A stretch of DNA of 64,000 nt from Acephala macrosclerotiorum (Eukaryota > Ascomycota > Leotiomycetes > Helotiales > Mollisiaceae): assembly GCA_014904845.1 (NCBI GenBank), contig MU119360.1:62001-126000 (forward strand). The letters are read 5' to 3'. Both the position numbers and the translations under genes were made by a program. The notes beneath the pieces are model-generated. The model made no database searches, had not been told where the DNA came from, and saw only the letters and a list, made by a program, of their open reading frames with translations. Positions 35,358 to 46,776 of the stretch are shown here, piece by piece; position 1 is the stretch's first letter, and every line of letters begins with the position of its first letter.

Positions 35358-36709
35358 ATGTACCCAGTTGCCCTTCTGGTAGGCTTTGCTGCTTTAGCAG
35401 CTGCCTCCCTGGCTCCCCAAGCAATTGACGTTGCCGCTGTCAATTCTGCCCCCTCTCCTGCATTGACAGGCCCTCCACCTTTCGCAACAAGCAACGAAGT
35501 CTCAATCAACAGTGCTTCAGTTGCCGCTGAAGGTTCAACTTTTGTCACTGCAGTTGCTTCTGTCAGTGCCAGTGCCTCTCAAGCTGTGAATGAGAAGCGT
35601 AACTGGGGCTGGAACTGGCCTTGGAACTGGGGCTTCACTACTACCAGCAGTGTATGGCAGTCAACTTCAACCAAGACAGTTGTTACATCCTCGTCTGAGC
35701 CTCTGCCTACTCTGACACCAACGACGACTAGCTCTCAGCTTACTGGCAGTTCAATGACAAGCTCGCGACTTCCTGCCCTACCACCCCTGAGCCAGGCACT
35801 TATTGCGGGTTCATCAACCCAGAGGATGCCTGTGCTCCTCAGTATGTCACTCTTCTCTTTTTTTACCCTTCCAATTGTAATGCTGACTCTTGTGAAGGCC
35901 CGATGGCTATGGACCGCATGACGAACCAGACACACCCGAGGCATTCTTGGCTTATCCTAAATTCCAACAAGAGGCTCAATCTGCCAAGGCTCCATCTGGA
36001 TATGCTGCCACGTTTGTCGACTTGAATGCGTCCGTCTCAGCCAACACATACCTCGGTCTTCAAACCCTGCAATCATACGATGTCGACCTGTGCGCTCAAT
36101 ACTGTGACAACAAAGACCTTTGCACAGGCTTCAACATCTTCTTCGAGCGAGATCCGTCTCTCAACCCCTCCCCTAACTGCACGTTGCCTGCCTCAATTAC
36201 AAACTACAAGTGCACATTTTGGGGCTCTGGTGTCGACACCGCATCTGCCACCAACTACGGGGACTACCGAGGAGATTTCTACGTAGTTATCACTGGTTCC
36301 GACGGATTCGAGAAGACCAACACCACGTCCCCATTTTCTCAACCCGGCTGGAAACCACCTCAACAGTGTGGTGGCGATGGTTCCAAGGCGCACAACCACC
36401 TCAGCACATGCATCTGGCCCATACAACCCAGCTATTTGCGCCAGCTATGCTCAAGCACAGAACAGCAAGAACAAGCAGTCTCCTTGGTGGTCTCAATGGA
36501 TCAATACGTAGACTGGTAAGTATAATCCGTTGAAGTGCGATTTCTTCAATAGCTATATGTTGAAGAAGAATGGTTATTTGTTGGGAACGTATTGTGCTTT
36601 GTATAGTCAGAGTTATGGTGGACAGCAGGCAACTTATAGTCCGGGATGGCAAGGAAGTGACTTCTGGAGCATTGAGAGCTCGTGGGTATATGAGGTTGAG
36701 GGTACTTAG
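35358..36709 (+). pseudogene. Secreted Cys-rich apple/PAN-like fungal protein, broken
   Basis: Begins with a signal peptide (MYPVALLVGFAALAAASLAP), then a Ser/Thr-rich linker with NWGWNWPWNWGF. Best exon reading: 35358-35651, 35732-35841, then from 35898. The globular part has YDVDLCAQYCDNKDLCTGF and YRGDFYVVITGSDGF, a Cys pattern like apple/PAN domains of fungal secreted proteins. Two breaks follow. A +1 frame change lies near 36365-36410. In the new frame, which continues YNPAICASYAQAQN, there is a TAG at 36509-36511, after which the frame goes on with CDFFNSYMLLKKNG to a natural-looking stop at 36707. A TAG replacing CAG fits C-to-T mutation. An undetected intron is an alternative for the frame change but the only candidate is 37 nt. 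Confidence 0.6.
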
Positions 36710-37085
36710 TAGACCCTGAGGGAGCTAAAGTAGAGCGTGAGCGGGAATTTTGAGGGCGAGAGTGAGATGGGAGTGTATTTGTGGAGCGGAGGCTTTACAC
36801 CAATGGCTTGATTATACTTTGTTCATGAGAGACAATTTATAGGAGACATTTGGGTCGCATTCACGGGGTACAGTAGTAGATTGGATCAGACTAATCAATT
36901 CGATGCTATTATCTAATCCACGATCCATATCGCAACGTGCTCCTTCAAAGAATGTTACCTTCTTTACCCATCACAAGGCCTAAGCAGGAGTTCAAAACTG
37001 TCAATGACAAATAGGAGATTGTGTAGTGCATGCCTCGAAACATGTAGCAGTTGTATCCTGGCTACCTGCTTCCACCTTGTAGTGC
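36710..37085. other. Intergenic region
   Basis: 376 bp, nothing recognised. Confidence 0.3.
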
Positions 37086-37487
37086 TCACTTCTCTTGATT
37101 CTCACTTGCACGTGGCACGTAGAGATCATCCTCCTTCGCGTCATTTCCTCTAGCCACAATATCACCATCAATATTCAGATCCAAGCTCTGCCCCTCTTGA
37201 GTGACCACCCCTTCCACGTTGTGCCAAGGCTCTTCCACCATGTTCTGATTCTGCCATCTCTCCATGGGCGAGGATTCGGTTGTGGCAGTGAGGTGATTCT
37301 CGACAGCGAATTGCTGCTCCCAGGGTCTCTCGAAGGATACGTAGACTGTCTGAGTATTCTCCTGAGGTTGATAAATGTTGGCAGAGGTGTTTGTAGGTGT
37401 TGCTTCATAGTAATTGGAGATGGAGGGGACATTGACAGAAGCCCGGTCCAAGTTGGCAGATGTAGCGTTGATTGCTTGACCGTTCAT
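37086..37487 (-). CDS. Small hypothetical protein at AT-block edge
   Basis: 133-aa frame starting MNGQAINATSANLDR, acidic overall, without signal peptide, membrane segment or known motif (it includes ERPWEQQF and MVEEPWHNVEG). Its ATG lies only about 10 bp from the sharp edge of the AT-rich block at 37490, so its promoter would have to lie in the AT block. It could be the remaining 3' part of a longer gene whose 5' end was eroded, or a chance frame. Confidence 0.35.
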   Translation of the reverse strand: MNGQAINATSANLDRASVNVPSISNYYEATPTNTSANIYQPQENTQTVYVSFERPWEQQFAVENHLTATTESSPMERWQNQNMVEEPWHNVEGVVTQEGQSLDLNIDGDIVARGNDAKEDDLYVPRASENQEK

Positions 37488-37489
37488 GT

Positions 37490-40400
37490 TGAAAAATATT
37501 TTAAAAATAGAAAAAAATAAAACAAATAATTATATTAAAAAATAAAATAATAAAAATTAATTAATTTTAATTATAACGTTTATTTTTACGTTTTAAAACG
37601 TCGATATTTCGAATTCGAGCGATTTTAAATTTATAAATATATTTTAATTTTTATTTATTTTGATCGTAATTGTATTATATACTTTTTTCAAATACATTTA
37701 ATATATTAAATTCGAAAATTATTATTACGTTATTATTATTATTTGAATTTAATAAAAAACTTTTTTTTGTATTATATAAAAAATTTTAATTTATAATATT
37801 ATATTAAATTTTTTTTATTTTTTAAATTTATAAAACGATTAAATATAAATTTTTTTTTTAATTAAACGAATTAAAATTCTAATTAATAATATTCTAATTA
37901 TAATAATTTTTATAATTTTTATTATATTTTTATATAATAAATTTTTTATTATTAAATAAATAATTATACGTATTAAAAATTTCGATTTTTCGATATTTTT
38001 TAATTAATAAAAAATAATATAATTTTTTAAATTAAAAAATTATTTAAAAAATTATTTTTTATTATTTAGTATTACAATGTATTTTTAATAAAAAATTTTT
38101 AAAAAATTTTTTAAATTAAAATTTTATAGTATTTTTGAATTAAATTTATATAATTTTATTTCGAAAATATAATTAATTAATAATATAATTAATTTGAAAG
38201 TATTTTATATTTAATATTAAAAAATTGAAAAAAATTTTATTGTATATTATATTAAATTAAAAATAGATATTTTTTTAAAATTTTTTAATCTAATTATTAT
38301 AAAGTCTAATTATATTAAATAAAATTATAATTAAAATTTGAAATTTAAATTTTTTTTTTAAAAATTTAAAACGAAATAAATTCGAATAATATAATAAACG
38401 AATTTATTTTTATTCGTTTTAATTATTATTACAATATAATTATTATTATAATTTTATAATTATTTAATTATATTAATTACTATTAATATATTATTTAAAC
38501 GAAATTAAAATCGAAATAAAATCGAATACAATTATTAAATAATATATTTATAAATACGTATAAATTAAACAATTTTCGTTTTATTTAATTTAAAAAAATT
38601 TATATAATATAAATTATATTAATAATCGTTTTAATCGTTATTTATTAATAAAAAAAAATATAAAATAAGTTTTAATATTAGTAATATAAATTTGAAAATT
38701 TTAAAATTTATTAATCGAAAATATAAATATTCGTAAATAAAGTAATTATTACGATCGAAAAAAACGACGTATTAAAATAATTTAATCGAGTATTGAATTT
38801 AATTTTGAAAATTTACATTGTATAAATATAGATCGTTTTTAGTTTTTATTTTTTTGTATTTGTTAAAATATTATTTGAATAATTAATATTCGAATTTTTA
38901 TTTATTTTTATTATTCAAATAATATTATATTATAAAATTAAATTTGTTTTATAAAATGCGACGATTAATTAAACGATAATTAGTAAAAATAATATTTTAA
39001 AACTTATTACAACGTAAGATTTTAATAGTAACTTTGATTAAACGTAAATTACAAATTAATAATCTTTATAATAACGTTTAACGATTGATCGAAATAAATT
39101 ATATTTAAAAAATTTTACGAGATTTTTTTGTATTTTTTATTTTCGATACAATATTCAATTTAATTAATTTATAATTTAAATTATTTGTTATTATAATTAC
39201 TAGTATCAATTTTAATAAATCGATTTTATTTGTATTATAATATTATTATTATAATTATTATATTAATTAAAATTGAAATAAATTTATTAAATGCAATTTT
39301 TATTTTATTTTTTTTAATATTTTATTAAACGAATTATTTTATACGTAAAAAAAATAACGATATATTAAATATAGTAATATATTAAAAATAATAATAATAA
39401 TAATTTGTAATTAAAATAATTTCAATTTCAATTTAAAAAAATAAATTCAATGTAATTATTTCGATTAAATATAATATTTAAAATTAAAAAATTGAAATTG
39501 AGAAATTTATAATCGAAAATTAAAAGAATTTAAATTAAAAAAATTGAAAATAATTTATTAATAAAAAATCTTTCGATTATTTTTACTCGATTAATTATAA
39601 TTAATTATTATCGTTTTATAAACAAATATTTACATTTTTTATATTACTATAAATCGAATAATTTAATAATAAATTTATCGTATTAAAATAAAATTTTATT
39701 ATTTCGAAATATAAATCAAATTTATATAATTTTTTTTTTAAATTTCTTAAAATATTTACTTTTTTAAATTATTAAAATTTTTATTCAATAATTAAAATAT
39801 AAATAAAATATTATTTTTTAATATTTAAATTATTATTTTTTTATTCGCGATTTATTTCTAGTAATAATACAATAAATTACTAATTATAAATTTTTATTAA
39901 TATTAATTACAATATCTACGAAAAATTTAAATAACGAGTTTATAAAATTCGTTTTTAAAATTATTAATTAAATAAAAATTATAAATTATAATAACGAAAA
40001 TCAAAAAATTAATAATAAAATTATTATTATTACAAATATTAAACTTATAATTATAAATAATAAAAATATAAATTATTATTTATTAAAAATCTTTGAATAA
40101 AAATATAAAAAAAGTAATAAAAAAATTTAATTTTAAATATTAATAATTTTTAATAATATTTCAATATTAAACGTTAATTTCAATAAATGTAATATAAAAA
40201 AAGTTTTTATTTACTTTATATTATATATAATTAAAATTTATTCTATAAAAATTTTTTATATTTCGAATCAAATTTATTTTATATTAAAATAAACAATTAA
40301 CGATTTAATATTTTTATTATTAATTAACGAAATAAAAATATTATTTAAATTTTTTTTTTTAATTTTAAACAAATTTCAAAAAATTATAAACTTTAAAACT

Positions 40401-41130
40401 TTTATTATTTTATAGTATTATTTTCGTACATAGAAATTTTTTTTTCGAATAAATAATTACAAATTATATTTCAAATTATAAATTCTTTAAATATAAATAT
40501 AAAAAAACAATTATTAAAATATTAATTTTAATATAAAAATATAAAAATTTCAAATAAATATTTTATTACATTTTTTCAACGATTATACCTTATAAAAATA
40601 ATTAAATTATATAATAAAAAAATAATAATTTGTAAATATATTTTATTTTAATAAAAAAACGAAAAACAAAAAAAAATAATAATATTAATACTATAAATAT
40701 ATATTGAAATTACTCGTAAATTATTATTTTTATTAATATTTTTTTATAAATATTTTTTTTTAAAACTTTTATAAATTTTTAATTTCAAATTATTTTTTTC
40801 TCGAATTTTTTTTTAATATTACAATTATTTAAACGATTTTATTTTTATTTTTTTTAATGTATTTAATTTTAAAAAATTAATAATTATTTTTTAAACGTAA
40901 ATATTTAATAATACGTAAAAATTTAAACTTATAATAATTCAATCTTATAATAAAATTATATTTCAATAAAAATTTTAAATTCGAAATTATTAAAACGAAT
41001 CAATTTTAAAACAATTATAATAAAATTTAAATCTCTTTTATAATTCAAATTAATCTTATTATTAAATCGATTTAACGTAAACGATATATCGAGCGATTGA
41101 AATAATCGCGATTAAAACATCGTAATAAAA
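37490..41130. repeat. AT-rich RIP-like block 1 (3.6 kb)
   Basis: Extremely AT-rich DNA with no coding frame, made of A/T runs and TpA-rich words. Cytosines that remain sit mostly in CpG: in 37561-37620 all seven plus-strand C are followed by G. Borders are sharp at 37490 and about 41130. It looks like a repeat erased by RIP-like mutation; the original element is not readable. Confidence 0.75.
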
Positions 41131-41489
41131 TTAATACGAATTATTGCCTGTTCGGCTTAAGGACTAATACCAACTTTTCTATATCACGTGAAATCAACAC
41201 TTCTCACAATGAGCGATTTCACCCAAATTTAATCGAGGTGCCCAAATGCAGCGATTTGATTGGTCTGTTAAGAAAGTGCGCGGCACGTGACGAACATCGA
41301 AACTTCAATTATATTACGCTTACAATTACAATTTATTAATTAATCCAAATCGCACAAGACTTGTAAATAAGTTGAAACTCAATTAAATACCGCCAGATTC
41401 CAAATTTCAAGCGATTTTATTAATCCGTTGTTGCGCAAATCAATAGAATATAGTCGCACTCAGCAAAAATGGCGACCGCAAAACTCCAA
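41131..41489. other. Spacer between AT block and hairpin island
   Basis: About 360 bp of normal composition with no gene. It contains GTGCGCGGCACGTGAC near 41275-41290. No element boundary was identified. Confidence 0.3.
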
Positions 41490-41940
41490 GTGCGTTTCTG
41501 CCTTAGGCATTAAGGCACTTACTTACTCACTTAAGTGCGGATATCTCTACAACTGCGCAGCTCTCGAGAGGGGGGTCCCAGGGGGTCTCTCTCTGGTAAA
41601 TATAATCGTAATAACTGTTTATAATCAATAGAATCAATCGTAGTAACTCAATATAAGAGACGGAAGTCCCAGGAAGTGTCCCCCTGGTAATATGAGGCTC
41701 CGCAGTGCGTTTCTGCCTTAGGCATTAAGGTATTTAAGTGCTAGAACAGCTCTACGGCTGCGCAGCTTTCGAGGGGGGTCCCAGGCGGTCTCCCCCTGGA
41801 ATTATATGCTAAGTGAAGTGATTTATATTGATTGAATCGATCGTAGTAGCTTAATATAAGAGACGGGGGTCCCAGGGGGTGTCCCTCTGGTAATATGAGA
41901 CTTCGCAGTAAGTGCGTTTCTGCCTTAGGCACTAAGGAGC
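41490..41940. repeat. About 210-bp tandem repeat with four GC-rich hairpins
   Basis: The word GTGCGTTTCTGCCTTAGGCA starts at 41490, 41705 and 41912 (last base T to C changes only after that word), giving spacings of 215 and 207 bp and about two full units. Each unit carries two copies of a GC hairpin of type GGTCCCAGGGGGT/TCCCCCTGG, at about 41571-41600, 41661-41690, 41771-41800 and 41862-41892. Shared segments also include CGATCGTAGTAGCTTAATAT and AATATAAGAGACGG forms. No coding capacity. It lies next to an AT block but is not RIP-eroded. Confidence 0.75.
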
Positions 41941-42085
41941 TTATCAGCTTATCGGCTTCACCGCCCGGCAGAATCTGAACTACTACTCTAATTTCAAATC
42001 CTTATAAAACACTCAAATTAAGAGCTTTTGACTTGAAACTTGAAATAAGAGTAGATTACTAAAGTCGAAGACTTTGTAGCCTCCC

Positions 42086-42101
42086 GCAGGGGCGCCCCTG
42101 C
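42086..42101. repeat. Perfect 16-bp GC palindrome
   Basis: GCAGGGGCGCCCCTGC equals its own reverse complement. It sits inside a larger imperfect palindrome (GCCTCCCGCAGG ... CCTGCGAGGCC). Confidence 0.8.
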
Positions 42102-42133
42102 GAGGCCTGCGGAGCAAAATGTGCGTCGAGAGT

Positions 42134-42197
42134 CGAAAGAAAGAGCCCGTCCGCTATTGGCTCGCTTGGCGAGCCGCCGGACGGGCCCTTTCTTTCG
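42134..42197. repeat. 64-bp nested inverted repeat (double hairpin)
   Basis: Outer arms 42134-42153 (CGAAAGAAAGAGCCCGTCCG) and 42178-42197 (CGGACGGGCCCTTTCTTTCG) pair with one mismatch. Between them is a second hairpin, GGCTCGC (42159-42165) with GCGAGCC (42169-42175) around a 3-nt loop. GC-rich in an AT-rich neighbourhood. Confidence 0.8.
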
Positions 42198-42753
42198 GTA
42201 CGAGAGAAACATTTTTTCATATCAATCGTAATAATTCCAAAGACTTTATATTTAAAACTTACTAAATTAAATAATATTTCTTCAAATCCAAAAAATCTAT
42301 TAATCAAATTCCCCTTACTCAAAAAAAGTCTCTAAAAATCTTAGCGTAACTATTCCATCGAATACCAAAGTAAATTAAAATCGCTATTTTATTTTAAGAT
42401 CGCTTCTTAATTAATTAAATAAAAACTAATTAAAAAACAAAAACTAGCATTTCGAGCGCAACGCAATTCTACGAATACCAATAACAAACTTTGAAAGTAC
42501 AATTTCGCGAACTCTATTATTTGTATTGCTTAATTTACATTGTTTTCACTACTGTAAAACAAGAATCCCATAGCCATCAACAACGGACTTGTCACATCCA
42601 GGTACTGTAATCAAGCGTAGTTCAATACTTCCTCAGTCCAGGTACACTATGGAACTTGTATCTGCAAGCCACAGTTTACTTATGACCAGCGCCAGTGGCA
42701 ATTACTCTCTGCATTGAGACACTCAGATCGTGATAACCATTTGACGTCCCAGT
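42198..42753. other. AT-rich spacer
   Basis: About 550 bp with no recognised gene. 42230-42540 is AT-rich but much less so than the large blocks. Confidence 0.3.
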
Positions 42754-43585
42754 TTAAGCTTCTGCAGCACCAGCTGCAGCTTCTCCAGTATCTGGTATCC
42801 TCTCTGTAGCAACCAACTCTGATGCTGACGCACTAATTCCAAGCGTCGAAGCATCTCCAATAGCTCCTCCCGCATTGGCATCTGTGCCAGCCGGCATTCC
42901 TTCGATCGAGACGCCAGCTGCGGCAGAGATTGATATACCGTTGATACTCGCTCGCGTAGATTCAAGATCGGTAGGATTCGGAGCTCGAGCTCTTGAATAG
43001 CGCACTGAGTGGTATAGATGTCGGAGTTCGTGACTGTAATGAGGCGGTTGAAGCTGAGGGTCAAATTTGAGGGAAGAAATGTCAGTCTGGTCGTTTTGTG
43101 GATAGAGCTGGAGCAGTTGGAAGGGAGGACAATGTGCGTACATGTAGAGAGAATGGCTAGTGGAAGAGCTAGAATTGGTGGCACTTCATCTTGCGTGAAG
43201 ATGTTGAGACCATGCGCCAAATGGTTTGACAGAGCATCAAATTCAGATGCATGTGGCCTTTAATCCACATCCCATCTTCCCGATTGAAAGCCCTCTGAGT
43301 GTCTTCTTTGCCGCTGCAGCGAATAGCATATCCAATCTCAACGTTCTTCTTGACCTGAACTCTCGGAGTTGAAAATCTTGAAACTGCGATACCATTTCCA
43401 GTCTCCAGTTTCTTGTAGATTATAGAGTCCTTCGTCTTATTCAAGAGTCTCCAACATTTATCTATGCTCAAAAACTTGACATGATTTGTTGGTATAACGA
43501 ATCTTCCATCTCCTATATGTACTTGCAAATGAAATAGCTGATCGTTGACCGCTGCAGTTTCCACGGAGTAAAATCTTCTTATCAT
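42754..43585 (-). CDS. Possible hypothetical gene (two uncertain exons)
   Basis: A 138-aa frame at 43585-43169 (MIRRFYSVETAAVNDQLFHL) and a 129-aa frame at 43143-42754 ending with an Ala/Gly/Ser-rich tail (SISAAAGVSIEGMPAGTDAN) lie close together on this strand in different frames. They could be exons of one gene, but no convincing splice pair was found and no domain is recognised. The alternative is decayed coding sequence. Confidence 0.3.
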
Positions 43586-45291
43586 TTGTGAAAAGATGTA
43601 GACGTCGAGTCATAGAACCGAGAACTGAAGCCAAAAGTCGTTATGCCCTTTAAGCCCTTCGCAAAAGAGAGCTTTGGTAGCCTACATTCCAGCTTAGTTT
43701 TTATACTATCTTCGTTTTTATCATTTGGATCTCACAGATCCCGGCCTGTTAAAGTTTATTCTCGCATTCAATTCTTCGTCATCGCTCTCGGCGCTTCCGT
43801 AAATGGTCTTCGTTGCCAGATTTCGTCTGCAGATTTCGGAGTTGTTAATAGAAGCTAACAGAAGACGATAAGTCAATGACTAATCTCTTTGGCTAATTTA
43901 GTTTACAGATCTTACCTGTCATTATAACCTCCTCTATCCTTTTGACTTAAGAGATGGTAAGTTTCTCTCGATTACTGCAGCATTCAATCCGTTGTAGTTT
44001 CTAGACTTTCGAATAGAGAGAAAAGAAATCGGGGTTAAAATTCGCATTGTATTCAAGTCAAGTTCGTTCGCACTTGCTACTGAATAGATTAATAACAAAA
44101 GCGTCACCCGGTAGTAGTCTCGAGCTATGTATAGATCGATCGAGCTGAAAGTTGAGGAGCATGTCAAGTGTGGAGACAACGAACATTAGAATGAAAGTAG
44201 TCTACTGGTCAGCATAGACAACCTACCAATTCTAGAAGACTATGCCTTTAGTGACTATGAACCAGCCCAGCTTCACTACCGTGTTCTAACGTACCTAGGA
44301 GCGTGCATTGCTTAGCCATAAATAACATCCATCCACTTGATATCCTTCTCTAGTTCGCGAATCGTTTGCCGTACCGAGTCAGGAATTGAAGTCATACTCT
44401 CGGTCGCTGTGGTAAGTGTCGCTGTATGGGTGTTCGTTGTGGTGTCGCTGTCTCATAAGTGCAAATCGGCACGTGCGGGACAGCCATCAGAATTGTCGCC
44501 TTAAATGTGAGTCACAAATCAACGAACGACGATGCGCATGCTGCCTATTGACTGGAGCCAAAATCTCGACCTTTCATTTTTGGCCAGGCAGCAGTTCTTG
44601 CTTTTGGTTAATTCAGATTTGGCTCGATTCTAGGCGTCTTTTAGAGCCTTTTTTTGCACTTCAATCCAAGGCCACTTTCAGCCGTAAGCTACATCGTCGC
44701 AATACTTACTTCAGAAACCGCCCTTCAAATCTGAACGACGTTCAACCTCTCCACAAACGGCATCTAACTTCTCCACAAACGGCATTCAATCTCATCCAGG
44801 GACGGAACCCAGCTTCTCCACAAACGGCATTCAATCTCGTCCAGAAACTGCCTCCAACCTCGCCGCAGACACCATCCAGCTTCTCCACAACCAGCACCCC
44901 TCCGAGCGACGCAGAAACATGCCTTCGGGGCCAACAATCTGCTCTAAAGCCTCTTTGGCGTTCATTCCCATCTCTAAATGCCTATAGACCAGGTACTGTA
45001 CACTGCATCAATAACTTCAGAATTCAATTGCTGACGCCAACGGTCTTGATGCAGCACTATCGATAAAAACCAAATAATGATGTCCGATGTTGAATCGTCC
45101 GCAATATCACAACCAACAGCCGCCCGAAAACGTCGCTGCCCCTCTCTATCATGGAGTCTTATGCAGCCACGCCCGATTTCCCGGGGACCCCGGAAAACGT
45201 TTTGAGTAGCAGGAAGGAGTGAAATTCCATGCTATAATTGCAGCCCCTGGAAATTCTACGAACCGTTTGTTAAACTCAAATCAGATCTCTT
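43586..45291. other. Gene-poor region with short imperfect tandem repeat
   Basis: No recognised gene. Around 44745-44900 a motif TTCTCCACAAACGGCATTCA recurs about four times with variation. This gives the 216-aa plus-strand frame 44416-45066 its repeats (SPQTAFNL twice); that frame has no domain and is not called. Sequence near 45120-45290 may be the eroded N-lobe of the kinase fragment that follows. Confidence 0.35.
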
Positions 45292-45292
45292 C

Positions 45293-45666
45293 TTGGTGCT
45301 TTGCAATGGCAGGACTGATGTACGAGTAATATCGATTTACCTTGTCGAGCAATACGGCAAGGGCTCTTGGTTTCCTGAATTTCAACATCCAAGTTTCGTC
45401 GACATTTATGAACTATATCATGTCGACGATGAAATTTTTGCAATCTCCGAGTATCTAGACTTCTCACTAGAAGATCTATTGCGGCATTCCATCCGTCTTG
45501 CAGAGCCAGAGATAGCATTTATAATTAGTCGGGTAAGATGGATATCGTCCTTTACCCAGTCGTGTGCTGATCGTAGCAGGTGCTGGCTGGTATCCGGTTC
45601 ATCTGGTCAAGGGAACTTAACCATCAGCTCATTTCGCTCCAGAAGTTGAGGTTTGGGTGTGGCTAA
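45293..45666 (+). pseudogene. Protein kinase domain fragment
   Basis: Part of a kinase N-lobe/hinge reads FQHPSFVDIYELYHVDDEIF, then AISEYLDFSLEDLLRHSI and EPEIAFIISR. Across a 47-nt intron (45533-45579) the frame continues VLAGIRFIWSRELNHQLISL to a TAA at 45664. The hinge pattern SEYLDFSLEDLL is kinase-like. There is no glycine loop, HRD or DFG, and the frame upstream is closed, so this is a truncated remnant. Probably derived from the kinase-like genes that are expanded in filamentous fungi. Confidence 0.5.
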
Positions 45667-45868
45667 AATTAGCCGCTGACCACCTTGATTTCCCAGGTAC
45701 AAGCGGCAATTCTCGGATGCAAGCAAGCGACTGTGGCGCTAGAAAATACAGGGACCAAATCCTTTAACCGTTTCCATCGGTTGCAATTTTCGACTCTTGC
45801 CGAACATGTCATTTAATCGTTAACCGTTTGTTATAGTACCCACTATACAACCTTTAAGCAGGCAGATA

Positions 45869-46430
45869 AGTCCCTAGCCCCTAATCCCGGCCACCCCCCC
45901 ATTTCGACCACCCTTTTACACCAAAAATAGCGATTTTGAAGTATTTTTAATTTTATTAAAAATTAATAAAATTATTTAAAATTTAAAATTTAAAATATAT
46001 AAATACTGATTATTACATAAAAAAACTAAAACTATTTGGATTACGTAATATTATATAATTAATCTTCGAAAAAAAAAATTTAATTTATTAATAATTTATA
46101 TATATTTTGAAATATATATAAATAGTTAATTAATATTAAATTTTTTAATAATTTTATATATATTTTTACAAAAATTATTCAAGATTTTAATTTGTATATA
46201 AATTATTAATAAATTAAATTTTTTTTTTCGAAGATTAATTATATAATATTACGTAATCCAAATAAAGAAATTTTTTAATAAATTTGTTTATATATATATA
46301 AAGAATTAATATTTCAAACCTTAAGTAATTATATTAATTTTTGGTAAAGTTATAAATATGTCAAAATCGCTATTTTTGGTGTAAAAGGTGGCCGGAATGG
46401 GGGGGTGGCCGGGATTAGGGGCTAGGGACT
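45869..46430. mobile_element. Fold-back (long TIR) MITE, TA target site
   Basis: Begins AGTCCCTAGCCCCTAATCCC and ends with its reverse complement GGGATTAGGGGCTAGGGACT, flanked on both sides by TA (45867-45868 and 46431-46432). The arms continue inward (CACCAAAAATAGCGATTTTG / CAAAATCGCTATTTTTGGTG) through an AT-rich core that is also palindromic (ATTACGTAATATTATATAAT / ATTATATAATATTACGTAAT). Nearly all 562 bp can fold into one hairpin. No coding capacity. TA duplication suggests mobilisation by a Tc1/mariner-type (Fot1/pogo-like) transposase elsewhere in the genome. Confidence 0.85.
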
Positions 46431-46432
46431 TA

Positions 46433-46776
46433 TTTACCAGTGGCGAGAATGGAATCTCAACTTGATAAGACGGGGCCAAGTGTTTTGAACACTGCAGATG
46501 TGGACAAGGTCTAGATCTTATCTCATTTGCATTCCTCTCGATCCAACCTTTCTAATAGCCTCTTAGATGCTCAAGTACATAATCTCTTGGCTACGGAACA
46601 AAAGTACTGCCTTTTAGTGGCTTATCAAACAATCATCGCTTCGATTCAACTACCTGCCGTACAGCAGACACTTCCTTGACCCATTTCCCGTCTAAAACGT
46701 CAAACGATCCGACTTCAGACCCAGTCCTTGCTTGTAATTCGCCAAATAGCGAATGTCATGAAGTAACAGCTCGTCT
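46433..46776. other. Intergenic region
   Basis: 344 bp between the fold-back element and the methyltransferase stop codon; nothing recognised. Confidence 0.3.

Noticed and set aside
37490..37560. Sharp AT border as a telomere or contig-end artefact
   Set aside because: No TTAGGG-type array and normal genes continue on the far side.
37490..41130. AT block as inserted mitochondrial genome
   Set aside because: No tRNA, rRNA or mitochondrial protein frame is visible, and the CpG pattern matches the mutated copia remnant instead.
41490..41940. CRISPR array
   Set aside because: Long hairpin units with diverged copies and only about two repeats in a eukaryotic genome; no spacer-repeat regularity.
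44416..45066. 216-aa plus-strand frame as a gene
   Set aside because: Frame is open because of a short tandem repeat; no start context, intron signals or domain.
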